A DNA stretch of 64,000 nt. It comes from Mycolicibacterium rhodesiae JS60 (lineage in GTDB: Bacteria; Actinomycetota; Actinomycetes; Mycobacteriales; Mycobacteriaceae). This document shows positions 10,421 to 19,015 of this stretch, in pieces. The notes beneath the pieces were generated by a model. That model ran no database searches, was not told the DNA's origin, and was given only the letters and a program-made list of their open reading frames with translations. The stretch is taken from positions 310,001 through 374,000 of the forward strand of contig AGIQ01000005.1 of NCBI GenBank assembly GCA_000230935.2. Reading direction: 5' to 3'. The translations under genes and the position numbers were made by a program. Positions within the stretch are counted from its first letter, which is position 1, and the number at the start of each line of letters is the position of its first letter.

Positions 10421-11728
10421 ATGACTGACACTGCGACGACGACGGCGGTGCGCAACCACTCGATGGATCTGTATCGGGTGGTTGCCCTGCTGTTCGTCGT
10501 GGTCGGGCACTGGATGGCTGCGTCGCTGACCTTTTCCGACGGTGCGTTCTGGCGGGACAACCCGCTCGTCGACCTGCCCTGGACCCAGTGGTTGACCTGG
10601 ATCTTCCAGGTGGTGCCGGTGTTCTTCGTGGTCGCGGGGTATGCCAGCGCCGTGTCGTGGGCGCGCCGCAGCGGCACGCAGTCCCGCCAGGAGTGGCTGC
10701 GCAGCAGGCTGGTTCGACCGATCGGGCCGACGGCGGTCTACGTCGTGTTCGCATTGGTGGTGGTGTCAGTGCTGCACGGGGTCGGGGTTGCGGGCTCAGA
10801 GCTGGCTTTCGGCGCATGGGCGGTGGCCATGCACCTGTGGTTCCTGGGCATCTACGTCCTGGTGGTGGCGCTGACGCCGGTTGCGGTGGCCCTGCACCGC
10901 CGCTGGGGTCTGTGGGTGCCGGTGGTGATGACGATGGCGATCGCCGCGATCGACGTGGCCACCATCGCCGCACATCTGCACTACGTGGGATGGCTGAATT
11001 ACCTGCTGGTGTGGGGCCTGCTCTATCAGCTCGGAATCGCTTGGCATGACGGCAAGTTGCGCGGGCGAGTGCCGGTCGTGCTGGCCGTCTGTTCGGCCTT
11101 CGTGTTGGTGCTGCTGGTCACTGTCGGGCCGTATCCGGTGAGCATGATCGGCGTTCCCGGTGCGGTCGTGAACAACACCGGGCCGCCCAATCTGGCACTC
11201 CTGGCCCTCGGCTGCACCGAGGCCGGAATCGCGCTGGCTGCCGTCCCGGCCGTTAATGGCCTGCTGAAATCGGCCCGTGCCCAACGTATTCTGGCGATCG
11301 CCAACGACAACGTGATGGCACTCTACCTCTGGCACATGGTGCCGGTCGTCATCGTGGCCCTGGCCGGGTATCCGACCGGGCTGTTGCCGCAACCGACGCT
11401 CGGCACGGCGGCCTGGTGGTGGTTCCGGCTCGGCTGGGTGGCGATTCTGGCGGGGGTGGCCGCCATCGAGCTGGTGTTCTTGTGGTGGGGGCGCAGGCTC
11501 TTCTCGGCAGCGCTGCCCACGATCGCCGTCCCGATCCCGCCGCGGCTGGGCGAAGTGCTGTTGTTCGCAGGCATTCTCGCGATCGCGGTGACGATGTCGG
11601 TATTCGCCGCGCTCGGCTTCGCGCCCGACGGGCGTTTCCCTGTCGCTGCCAGTATCGGTTTCGCTGTCGGTGTGGCGTCGGTGGCGTTGGCGCCCGCAGT
11701 CAGCGGTAGGCGTCGAAACCGAGTTTGA
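10421..11728 (+). CDS. Membrane acyltransferase (acyltransferase-3 family)
   Basis: A 435-residue integral membrane protein with about ten hydrophobic segments. The start NHSMDLYRVVALLFVVVGHW carries the family's first-helix pattern with an R..A....V..H signature, and a later LWHM motif near residue 305 lies in a membrane segment, as in O-acyltransferases that modify surface polysaccharides or glycolipids. The frame is open upstream to 10196, but that part overlaps the secreted-protein gene; ATG 10421 follows a GGAGATCG sequence. A second member of the family lies at 54283. The 3' end overlaps the convergent TauE-like gene by 29 bases. Confidence 0.82.
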   Translation: MTDTATTTAVRNHSMDLYRVVALLFVVVGHWMAASLTFSDGAFWRDNPLVDLPWTQWLTWIFQVVPVFFVVAGYASAVSWARRSGTQSRQEWLRSRLVRPIGPTAVYVVFALVVVSVLHGVGVAGSELAFGAWAVAMHLWFLGIYVLVVALTPVAVALHRRWGLWVPVVMTMAIAAIDVATIAAHLHYVGWLNYLLVWGLLYQLGIAWHDGKLRGRVPVVLAVCSAFVLVLLVTVGPYPVSMIGVPGAVVNNTGPPNLALLALGCTEAGIALAAVPAVNGLLKSARAQRILAIANDNVMALYLWHMVPVVIVALAGYPTGLLPQPTLGTAAWWWFRLGWVAILAGVAAIELVFLWWGRRLFSAALPTIAVPIPPRLGEVLLFAGILAIAVTMSVFAALGFAPDGRFPVAASIGFAVGVASVALAPAVSGRRRNRV

Positions 11729-12410
11729 CGGCCAGCACCAGACCGGCCACACCGATGAGGATCCGCAACGGGGTGGCCGGTGCGTGGCGCACGACAATGG
11801 GCCCCAGCCGCGATCCGATCAGGCAGCCCGCGCCCAACGGGATGACGGCGAGCCAGTGCACGGGCGCGAGAATGGCGAACAGCACCGCGGCCACAGTATT
11901 GGCCAGCCCGAGCAGGATGTTCTTGGCGGCGTTGGCGTGCGCCAGGCTGTCGGCACCGGCATTGAGCAGCAGCGCCAGGAACAGTACCCCGGCTGCCGCG
12001 CCGAAATAGCCTCCGTACAGCGCGATCCCGAACATCGCGGCCATCTCGGCCACCAGTACCGCCCGGCGACGTCGGCCCGGATGCGGTGTGCCCCGTGGGG
12101 CGACGATCGCCGCCGACGCCACTGCAAGCAGAACCGGGACCACCTTCTCGAAGGCGTCCGCCGGGGTGGTCAGCAGCAGCACCGCGCCGAGCGCGCCGCC
12201 GGCGACGGTCACCGGGGCTGCGCGGGTGATGAAGCGCCCCTGCCCGGCCAGTTCGGGTCGCGATCCCCAGGCCGAGCCGATGCCGTTGAACACCAGCGCC
12301 ACCGTGTTGGTGACGTTCGCGGTCACCGGCGGGAGCCCGACGGCGAGCAGTGCCGGATAGGTGGCCACCGAGGCCAGACCCGCGATGCTGCCGGTCAGTC
12401 CGCCGAGCAC
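11700..12410 (-). CDS. TauE/SafE-family sulfite/anion permease
   Basis: Small integral membrane protein (236 residues from GTG 12410) with about seven or eight hydrophobic helices in two similar halves: LGGLTGSIAGLASVATYPAL near the start and GGYFGAAAGVLFLALL in the middle, the repeated glycine-rich motif of TauE/SafE exporters. The open frame extends about 15 codons further (LSALHAVTLLIAG) without a standard start codon, and those residues complete the first helix, so the true start may be a rare codon upstream; I keep the GTG. It lies downstream of putB in the same direction with 51 bases between; co-transcription is possible but a link with proline is unknown. Confidence 0.78.
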   Translation of the reverse strand: MLGGLTGSIAGLASVATYPALLAVGLPPVTANVTNTVALVFNGIGSAWGSRPELAGQGRFITRAAPVTVAGGALGAVLLLTTPADAFEKVVPVLLAVASAAIVAPRGTPHPGRRRRAVLVAEMAAMFGIALYGGYFGAAAGVLFLALLLNAGADSLAHANAAKNILLGLANTVAAVLFAILAPVHWLAVIPLGAGCLIGSRLGPIVVRHAPATPLRILIGVAGLVLAVKLGFDAYR

Positions 12411-12461
12411 ACCGGCGATCAGCAGAGTGACAGCGTGCAGTGCGCTCAGCGGGGTCCCTGT

Positions 12462-13421
12462 CTAGCGATGGGTCAGTGCTCGCAGAAAGAACATCAGGTT
12501 GGCCGGGCGTTCGGCAAGTCGACGGACGAAGTAGCCATACCACTGCGTGCCGAACGGGACGTACACCCGCATGTGATTGCCCTCGTCCGCCAGGCGGCGC
12601 TGCTCGCCGTCCCGGATGCCGTAGAGCATCTGGTATTCGAAACCATCGGCGCCACGATCGAATTCGCGAGCCAGCTCGCCCGCCGCGGTGATCACAACCG
12701 GGTCGTGCGAGGCGACCATCGGATAGCCGTCGCCGGCCATCAGTGTGCGCAGGCAGCGCAGGTAGGATTCGGTGACCTCATCTGCGTGCCGGTAGGCCAC
12801 CGACGCCGGTTCGTCGTAGGCACCCTTGCACAGCCGGATCCGGGCGCCGGAGGCCGCGAACTCGGCGCAGTCAGCCTCGGTACGTTTCAGATAGGCCTGC
12901 AGAACCGTTCCCACCCAGGGGAATTCGATGCGCAAGTCGCGCACGATCGCGCACGTGGAGTCGGTGGTCGTGTGGTCCTCGGCGTCGATCGTCACCCAGG
13001 CGCCGACCTCCTGTGCCCGCGCGCAGATGGTATGGGCATTCTCAAACGCGATCTTGTCGCCGTCTTTGGGCAGCGACTGGCCCAGCGCGGACAGTTTCAG
13101 CGACACCTCCAGCGCGCGCACCGTCGCCTCGCGGTACTCGCAGCGAGCGCCGAGCGCGTCGAGCAGTTGCAGATAGGCCTTGACGGTCGTCTCGGCGGCG
13201 TCGACGTCGGTGACGTCCTCCCCGAGGTAGTCGATACTGACCAAGCGGCCCGAGTCGCGCAGCGCGGCGACGGCGTCCAGCGCATCGTCCTTCGTCTCAC
13301 CGGGCACGAACCTGCCGACGACGTCGCGGGCGACCGGCATGCGTTCGGCACTGTGGCGCAAACGATCTGAGCGACTGGCCGCCAGGATCGCCGGTCGCGC
13401 CACGTAGGCGAAGGCGCTCAT
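12462..13421 (-). CDS. putB: Proline dehydrogenase
   Basis: Monofunctional FAD-dependent proline dehydrogenase that oxidises L-proline to pyrroline-5-carboxylate, passing electrons to the respiratory chain. The PRODH barrel is evident from VSIDYLGED, WVTIDAEDHTTTDST, RLCKGAY, VASHD and the C-terminal RVYVPFGTQWYGYFVRRLAERP, the last being the FAD/substrate arginine motif. At 319 residues it fits Rv1188. Its ATG overlaps the pruA stop by 4 bases (ATGA), so the two enzymes are translated together, which suits channeling of the unstable intermediate. Confidence 0.93.
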   Translation of the reverse strand: MSAFAYVARPAILAASRSDRLRHSAERMPVARDVVGRFVPGETKDDALDAVAALRDSGRLVSIDYLGEDVTDVDAAETTVKAYLQLLDALGARCEYREATVRALEVSLKLSALGQSLPKDGDKIAFENAHTICARAQEVGAWVTIDAEDHTTTDSTCAIVRDLRIEFPWVGTVLQAYLKRTEADCAEFAASGARIRLCKGAYDEPASVAYRHADEVTESYLRCLRTLMAGDGYPMVASHDPVVITAAGELAREFDRGADGFEYQMLYGIRDGEQRRLADEGNHMRVYVPFGTQWYGYFVRRLAERPANLMFFLRALTHR

Positions 13422-15052
13422 CGCTGTACCTCCATATGCGGGTAGGTGTGGTCGGTGGGCGGGACGAAGGTCTCCTTGACCGATCGCGCCGACGTCCAGC
13501 GCAGCAGGTTGAGCGGCGAGCCGGCCTTGTCGTTGGTGCCCGAGGCCCGCGACCCGCCGAACGGCTGCTGCCCGACGACGGCCCCGGTCGGCTTGTCGTT
13601 GACGTAGAAGTTGCCCGCGGCGAATCGCAGGCGATCGGCAGCGGTCCGCACCGCGTCGCGGTCCGTAGCGATGACCGCGCCCGTCAACGCGTAGGGCGAC
13701 CCGTGGTCCACGACGTCGAGGATGTCGTCGAACTCGTCGTCGGGATAGACGTGCACAGCCAGGATCGGGCCGAAGTACTCACATCTGAAGGCTTCGTCGC
13801 CCGGGTCGTCGGACAGCAGGACGGTCGGCCGTACGAAATAGCCTTCGCTGTCATCGCATTCGCCGCCAACGGCGATGGTGACACCGGGCGCACTCTTGGC
13901 CCTTTCCAATGCACGGGAGTTCTTGGCGAACGCGCGAGCGTCGATGACGGCCCCGCCGTAGTTCGACAGGTCGGCGACATCGCCGTAGGTCAGCGCTTGG
14001 GTGGCGCCGAGGAAGTCGTCGCCCATCGCCTGCCACACCGAGCGCGGGATGAACGCCCGCGACGCGGCCGAACATTTCTGGCCCTGATAGTCGAATGCAC
14101 CGCGAATCAGGGCCGTACGCAACACATCGGGGTCCGCCGAGGTGTGTGCGACGACGAAGTCCTTGCCGCCGGTCTCCCCGACCAGCCTCGGATACGAGTC
14201 GTAGTCGGCGATGCGGGTACCGACTTCGCGCCACAGGTGCTGGAAGGTGGCAGTGGATCCGGTGAAATGGATACCGGACAACCGGCGGTCGGCCAGCACG
14301 ACGTCGGACACCGCATACCCGTCCCCGGCGACCAGGTTGATCACGCCGGGCGGCAGGCCGGCCGCCTCGAGCAGCTGCATCGTCAGGTAGGCGGCGAAGG
14401 TCTGGGTGATCGACGGCTTCCACACCACGGTGTTGCCCATCAGCGCCGGCGCGGTCGGCAGGTTGCCTGCAATGGCGGTGAAGTTGAACGGTGTGACGGC
14501 ATAGACGAAGCCATCCAGCGGTCGGTAGTCGGTGCGGTTCCACACACCGGGGCTGCTGAGCGGCTGCTGGGCCAGGATCTGGCGGGCGAAGGCCACATTG
14601 AAGCGCCAGAAATCGACCAGTTCACAGGGCGCGTCGATCTCGGCCTGGTAGGCGGTCTTGGACTGGCCCAGCATCGTGGCGGCGGCGATCTTCTCCCGCC
14701 ACGGGCCGGCCAACAGGTCGGCGGCGCGCAGGAACACCGCGGCTCGCTCGTCGAACGGGGTTGCGGCCCACTCGCGTTTGGCGGTCATCGCCGCGTCCAC
14801 CGCTGCCACGGCGTCGGCGGTGGTGGCGTTGGACAGGGTGCCCAGCCGGGCGCTGTGCCGGTGTGGCTGGACCACGTCGATGCGCTCGCCATCACCGAGG
14901 CGGTGGCGGCCGCCGATGACGTGCGGCAGGTCGATGGGATTGCTGGACAGATCGTGCAGGGCCGCGGCGAGGCGGGCCCGCTCGGCGGAGTGAGGTGCGA
15001 AATCGTGAACCGGCTCGTTGGCGGGCACGGGAACTTCGGTGCGGGCGTCCAT
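13418..15052 (-). CDS. pruA: L-glutamate gamma-semialdehyde (pyrroline-5-carboxylate) dehydrogenase
   Basis: NAD-dependent aldehyde dehydrogenase that completes conversion of proline to glutamate. The general base is in LVGETGGKD, the nucleophile in DYQGQKCSAASRAF, and the cofactor motif TAPALMGNTVVWKPS is clear. From the ATG at 15052 (MDARTEV) the protein is 544 residues, in line with M. tuberculosis Rv1187; an upstream ATG at 15103 would add 17 residues that do not resemble the family. First gene of the pruA-putB operon; its control region is shared with the divergent PucR-type gene and holds a perfect 13-base dyad. Confidence 0.94.
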   Translation of the reverse strand: MDARTEVPVPANEPVHDFAPHSAERARLAAALHDLSSNPIDLPHVIGGRHRLGDGERIDVVQPHRHSARLGTLSNATTADAVAAVDAAMTAKREWAATPFDERAAVFLRAADLLAGPWREKIAAATMLGQSKTAYQAEIDAPCELVDFWRFNVAFARQILAQQPLSSPGVWNRTDYRPLDGFVYAVTPFNFTAIAGNLPTAPALMGNTVVWKPSITQTFAAYLTMQLLEAAGLPPGVINLVAGDGYAVSDVVLADRRLSGIHFTGSTATFQHLWREVGTRIADYDSYPRLVGETGGKDFVVAHTSADPDVLRTALIRGAFDYQGQKCSAASRAFIPRSVWQAMGDDFLGATQALTYGDVADLSNYGGAVIDARAFAKNSRALERAKSAPGVTIAVGGECDDSEGYFVRPTVLLSDDPGDEAFRCEYFGPILAVHVYPDDEFDDILDVVDHGSPYALTGAVIATDRDAVRTAADRLRFAAGNFYVNDKPTGAVVGQQPFGGSRASGTNDKAGSPLNLLRWTSARSVKETFVPPTDHTYPHMEVQR

Positions 15053-15099
15053 GCAGACCAGGATCGCGCCCGGCACGCCGCAAACTGTTGGCTGATTAG

Positions 15100-15112
15100 A
15101 CAAGACTCTTGT
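15100..15112. promoter_or_regulatory. Perfect inverted repeat between pruA and its divergent regulator
   Basis: The sequence ACAAGACTCTTGT is a perfect dyad (ACAAGA, one centre base, TCTTGT) in the 84-base gap between the pruA start (15052) and the regulator start (15137). It is the natural candidate for the operator of the PucR-type activator of proline catabolism. Role is inferred from position and symmetry. Confidence 0.5.
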
Positions 15113-15136
15113 TCATTGCTAGTAGAATCCGACAAT

Positions 15137-16696
15137 ATGCGTGATACCGGTGTCAGGCTGGGACAACTGGTGTTGGCCCTGGATGCGACGCTGGTCCGCC
15201 TCGTCGAAGCGCCGCGGGGGCTGGACCGCCTGGTGGGGTCGGCCGCCCTGATCGACGGCGACGACGTCCGCTTGGGCCTCTCGGTCAGCGTCGGCTCGGC
15301 GGATGTGTTCTTCCTGCTGGGAATCTCCGAAGCCGACACCCTGCGCTGGCTGGACCGGCAGATCGCTGCGCACGGTCCGCCGGCCGCGATCTTCGCCAAG
15401 GAACCCTCCGACGCCGTCGTCGACCGCGCCGTCGCCGCGGGAGCGGCCGTCGTGGCGGTCGACCCCAATGCCCGGTGGGAGCGGTTGTATCGCCTGGTCA
15501 ACCACGTCTTCGAACACCGGAGCGCCGACTCGGTGACCGATTCGGGCACCGACCTGTTCGCCCTGGCACAGTCGATCGCCGATCGCGTCCGCGGCATGGT
15601 CAGCATCGAGGACGCGCAATCGCATGTGCTGGCGTATTCGGCGTCCAACGACGAAGCCGACGAACTCCGGCGGCTGTCGATCCTCGGCCGCGCCGGTCCG
15701 CCCGAACACCTGCGCTGGATCGCCCAATGGGGAATCTTCGACCGGCTTCGCGCCGGGCCCGACGTTGTGGCGGTCGACGAGCGCCCTGAGTTGGGACTGC
15801 GCCCGCGGCTGGCCATCGGCATCCACCGCCCAGACGCGCCGACCTTCGCAGGCACCATCTGGGTTCAGCAGGGTTCCCGGCCACTGGCCGACGACGCCGA
15901 TGAGGTGCTGCGCGGCGCGGCAGTGCTGGCCGCCCGGATCATGGCCCGGCTGACGGCGCGGCCGTCGGCGCATCTCCTGGCGGTGCAGCAGCTGCTCGGG
16001 CTGGCCGACGCCGACGGGGCGGACCTGCCCACGCTGGCGCGCGAACTCGACGTCCCCCTCGACGGGCGCGCCGCCGTGATCGGTTTCGTCGCCGATGACC
16101 CCCACCCCCGGATGGCTGACGTTCTGGCGTTGAGCGCCAGCGCTTTCCGGCCCGATGCCCAGGTGGCAGCCAACGGCTCGCGGGTCTACGTGCTGTTGCC
16201 GGACTCCGGGCGCACCGCGGCGGCCGTGTCGTGGATCCGCGGCACGATCGGCGCGCTGCGCACCGAGCTCGGACTGGATCTGCACGCGGTGATCGCGGCC
16301 CCGATCGCCGGGCTGGCCGACGCCGCAGGCGCACGCCGCGACATCGACCGGGTCTTCGACAGCGCGGCGCGCCATCCGGTGTTCGGTCAGGTGACGACAC
16401 TGGCCGAGGCCCGCACGACGGTGTTGCTCGACGAGATCGTGACTCTGGTGGCCGCCGACACCCGGCTGGTCGATCCGCGGGTGCGCCGGCTACGCGAAAC
16501 CGAGCCCGTTCTTGCCGAAACCCTGCGGGCGTACCTGGACAGCTTCGGTGACGTCGCGGCGGCCGCGGCGGTGCTCCATGTGCACCCCAATACCGTCCGA
16601 TACCGGGTTCGGCGCCTTGAGCAGGTACTTTCCACCTCGCTGAGCGATCCCGACGTCCGGCTATTACTGTCATTGAGCCTGCGCGCGACCGCCTGA
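15137..16696 (+). CDS. pruC: PucR-family transcriptional regulator of proline catabolism (PruC-like)
   Basis: A 519-residue regulator. The N-terminal half has no enzyme motif and probably senses a ligand; a GGDEF-like/CdaR middle part follows (around 300-430), and the C-terminus carries the PucR-type helix-turn-helix: YLDSFGDVAAAAAVLHVHPN then TVRYRVRRLEQ, about residues 475-510. It is divergent from pruA-putB, the arrangement of Rv1186c in M. tuberculosis, whose orthologue is described as the proline-responsive activator PruC. ATG 15137 is preceded by little Shine-Dalgarno sequence; the open frame extends far upstream only as an antisense frame of pruA. Confidence 0.88.
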   Translation: MRDTGVRLGQLVLALDATLVRLVEAPRGLDRLVGSAALIDGDDVRLGLSVSVGSADVFFLLGISEADTLRWLDRQIAAHGPPAAIFAKEPSDAVVDRAVAAGAAVVAVDPNARWERLYRLVNHVFEHRSADSVTDSGTDLFALAQSIADRVRGMVSIEDAQSHVLAYSASNDEADELRRLSILGRAGPPEHLRWIAQWGIFDRLRAGPDVVAVDERPELGLRPRLAIGIHRPDAPTFAGTIWVQQGSRPLADDADEVLRGAAVLAARIMARLTARPSAHLLAVQQLLGLADADGADLPTLARELDVPLDGRAAVIGFVADDPHPRMADVLALSASAFRPDAQVAANGSRVYVLLPDSGRTAAAVSWIRGTIGALRTELGLDLHAVIAAPIAGLADAAGARRDIDRVFDSAARHPVFGQVTTLAEARTTVLLDEIVTLVAADTRLVDPRVRRLRETEPVLAETLRAYLDSFGDVAAAAAVLHVHPNTVRYRVRRLEQVLSTSLSDPDVRLLLSLSLRATA

Positions 16697-16889
16697 ACAA
16701 CGACGTCAAGTAGCCGCGCCGCATTCGCCGAGAAATTTTCTGATCAACCTGGTAACAATGTTGCATCTGTTGCCGATGAGGCTTTTGTCATGACTGGCTG
16801 TGAGGTCCGTCACGACGCACCGCACCCTCGGTGATCGGGCCGCCGATCGCCGCAGACCAACCAAGCACCACAAGCACCAAGGGGTCAGC

Positions 16890-17528
16890 ATGAAACATCT
16901 GGGTCGAGTGCTGGTGGCGATGATCGCCGCCTTCGCCGCACTCTTCGTCGGAACCGGCACGTCGCATGCCGGTTTGGACAATGAACTGAGTCTGGTTGAC
17001 GGCGGTGGCCGCACGATGACCATTCAGCAGTGGGACACCTTCCTCAACGGCGTGTTTCCCCTGGACCGCAACCGGCTGACCCGGGAGTGGTTCCACTCCG
17101 GCAAGGCCGTCTACAGCGTGGTCGGCCCGGGTGCTGACGAGTTCGCGGGCACCTTGGAGCTGGGCTACCAGGTCGGCTTCCCGTGGTCACTGGGTGTGGG
17201 CATCAACTTCAGCTACACCACCCCGAACATCCTGCTCGACGACGCCGACATCTCCCCGACGGGCTTCAACCCGCTGGGCTCGGTCATCACCCCGAACCTG
17301 TTCCCGGGTGTGTCGATCAGCGCCGACCTGGGCAACGGCCCCGGCATCCAGGAAGTCGCCACCTTCTCGGTGGACGTCGAAGGCCCCAACGGCTCGGTCG
17401 CCGTGGCCAACGCCCACGGCACCGTCACCGGTGCCGCCGGCGGTGTGCTCCTGCGCCCCTTCGCCCGGCTCATCTCCAAGGCCGGTGACAGCGTCACCAC
17501 CTACGGCGAACCCTGGAACATGAACTGA
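16890..17528 (+). CDS. MspA-family outer-membrane porin
   Basis: Octameric beta-barrel porin of the mycobacterial outer membrane that lets small hydrophilic solutes in. The 212-residue precursor has a 27-residue signal peptide ending SHA, and the mature protein begins GLDNELSLVDG exactly as in M. smegmatis MspA. By direct count the constriction acids D90, D91 and D93 are kept (ILLDDADI). LTREWFHSG and the C-terminal TTYGEPWNMN are also identical to the family. The loop after D93 looks one residue longer than in MspA. ATG 16890 (MKHLGRV) is used; an upstream frame to 16800 is not conserved. The 193-base upstream gap, fairly AT-rich, could hold a long leader as known for mspA. Slow-growing tubercle bacilli lack this family. 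Confidence 0.95.
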   Translation: MKHLGRVLVAMIAAFAALFVGTGTSHAGLDNELSLVDGGGRTMTIQQWDTFLNGVFPLDRNRLTREWFHSGKAVYSVVGPGADEFAGTLELGYQVGFPWSLGVGINFSYTTPNILLDDADISPTGFNPLGSVITPNLFPGVSISADLGNGPGIQEVATFSVDVEGPNGSVAVANAHGTVTGAAGGVLLRPFARLISKAGDSVTTYGEPWNMN

Positions 17529-17559
17529 CGACGAGCGTCTGACCCCGCTTTGGGTGGGG

Positions 17560-17582
17560 CGGTTGGGCTAGCTGCCCAGCCG
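17560..17582. terminator. Hairpin between convergent porin and dapC genes
   Basis: CGGTTGGGC and GCCCAGCCG pair over nine bases (one G-T wobble) around the loop TAGCT. It lies 31 bases after the porin stop and includes the dapC stop codon, so it could end transcription from both sides. No U-tract follows, as is common in mycobacteria. Confidence 0.5.
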
Positions 17583-18671
17583 CTCCACCGCGGCGGCGAT
17601 TCGCTCGTCCGTCGCGGTCAGAGCCACCCGAACGTGCCGCGCACCCCGAGCTCCGTAGAACTCCCCAGGAGCGACGAGAATGCCACGTTCGGCCAGCCAG
17701 GACAGGGTCGTCCGGCACGGCTCACCGCGAGTAGCCCACAAATACAGCCCCGCCTCGGAGTCGTCGACGGTGAAACCCGCTGACCTCATCGCGGCGAGCA
17801 GAACATCGCGGCGGCGGGCATAGCGCTGCCGCTGCTCGAGTTCATGAGCATCGTCGTCGAGCGCGGCCACCATCGCCGCCTGCACCGGCGTCGGCACCAT
17901 CATCCCGGCGTGTTTACGTACCGCCAGCAACTCGGCGACCACATCGGCGTCACCGGCGACGAATCCGGCGCGGTACCCCGCCAGCGACGACGTCTTCGAC
18001 AACGAGTGCACCGCCAGCAGACCGGCGTGGTCGCCACCGCTGACCGACGGATGCAACACCGAAGTCGCCTCGGCCTCCCAGGCCAAGCCCAGGTAGCACT
18101 CATCGGACACCACCAGCGTGCCGCGTCCGCGGGCCCATTCGACGACCTTGCGCAGGTGGTCGCGGCCCAGCACCTTGCCCGTGGGGTTGCTCGGCGAGTT
18201 GATGAACATCACCGCGGGCGACTCGGGACCCAACTGGGTCACCGCATCGGCGGGGATCACCCTGGCACCGGCCAGCCGCGCACCCACCTCGTAGGTCGGA
18301 TACGCCAGCTCCGGCACCACGACCACGTCGTCAGCTTCCACGCCGAGCAGGGTCGGCAGCCACGCGATCAGCTCCTTGGTGCCGATGACCGGCAACACCG
18401 CCTGCTCGGCCAGGTCGGTGACGCCATAGCGGCGGTGCAGCGCGGCCACCGCCGCTGCGCGCAGCGCGGGCGTGCCGGCTGTCGTCGGATAGCCCGGCGC
18501 ACTGCTGGCCGCGGCGAGGGCCTCCCGGATCACCGGAGCCACCTCGTCCACCGGGGTGCCGACCGAGAGGTCGACGATGCCGCCGGGGTGCGCCCGCGCG
18601 GTCGCGGTCACCTCAGCGAGGGTGTCCCACGGAAAGACGGGCAGCACCGCCGAGACGGGGTGCCGCCGCAC
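17568..18671 (-). CDS. dapC: N-succinyldiaminopimelate aminotransferase
   Basis: PLP-dependent class I aminotransferase that makes N-succinyl-DAP from the keto acid, between DapD and DapE. Visible motifs: AAPGYPTTAGTPALR, NSPSNPTGKVLG, VVSDECYLGL and the Schiff-base lysine region SLSKTSSLAGYRAGF, ending RHVRVALTATDERIAAAV. The GTG at 18671 gives 367 residues (VRRHPVSAVLPVF); a second GTG at 18647 (VLPVFPW) would be closest to the homologous start, since the codon aligned with the M. tuberculosis start is GTC here. It follows fdxC by 20 bases in the same direction, the Rv1177-Rv1178 order. Confidence 0.9.
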   Translation of the reverse strand: MRRHPVSAVLPVFPWDTLAEVTATARAHPGGIVDLSVGTPVDEVAPVIREALAAASSAPGYPTTAGTPALRAAAVAALHRRYGVTDLAEQAVLPVIGTKELIAWLPTLLGVEADDVVVVPELAYPTYEVGARLAGARVIPADAVTQLGPESPAVMFINSPSNPTGKVLGRDHLRKVVEWARGRGTLVVSDECYLGLAWEAEATSVLHPSVSGGDHAGLLAVHSLSKTSSLAGYRAGFVAGDADVVAELLAVRKHAGMMVPTPVQAAMVAALDDDAHELEQRQRYARRRDVLLAAMRSAGFTVDDSEAGLYLWATRGEPCRTTLSWLAERGILVAPGEFYGARGARHVRVALTATDERIAAAVERLGS

Positions 18672-18691
18672 ACGCAGCGGGATGTGAGGCG

Positions 18692-19015
18692 TCAGTCCTC
18701 TTCCTTGGGCGGCAGATCCTTGACCGACTGCGGGTCGTTGTCGGTCTGCCCGACCTTCGAGGCGCCACCCGGCGAGCCGAGCTCGGCGAAGAAGTCGGCG
18801 TTGATCTGGGTGTAGCCCGACCACTGATCGGGGACGTCATCCTCGTAATAGATCGCCTCGACCGGGCAGACCGGCTCGCACGCACCACAGTCGACGCACT
18901 CGTCGGGGTGGATGAACAACATGCGAGCGCCCTCGTAGATGCAGTCGACCGGGCATTCCTCAATACATGCCTTGTCCTTGATGTCGACGCAGGGTTCGGC
19001 GATCACGTACGTCAC
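18692..19015 (-). CDS. fdxC: 7Fe-type ferredoxin FdxC
   Basis: A 107-residue acidic ferredoxin. Eight cysteines sit at 9, 17, 21, 25, 40, 43, 46 and 50. By comparison with Azotobacter FdI, residues 9, 17 and 50 should hold the 3Fe-4S cluster and 21, 40, 43 and 46 the 4Fe-4S cluster, with 25 free. The C-terminal extension (after residue 60) is the actinobacterial type. FdxC is the likely electron carrier for P450s and other redox enzymes; a P450 lies elsewhere in this window at 35701. It is the first gene of fdxC-dapC, with the long gap upstream as its control region. Confidence 0.93.
   Translation of the reverse strand: MTYVIAEPCVDIKDKACIEECPVDCIYEGARMLFIHPDECVDCGACEPVCPVEAIYYEDDVPDQWSGYTQINADFFAELGSPGGASKVGQTDNDPQSVKDLPPKEED

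Noticed and set aside
13436-15136. Upstream extension of the PucR-type gene into the pruA region
   Set aside because: The extension is antisense to pruA with its intact catalytic motifs. ATG 15137 fits the family.
16697-16889. A small RNA or riboswitch before the porin
   Set aside because: The region is AT-rich and may be a long leader, but I could not find a stable conserved fold by eye, so none is claimed.
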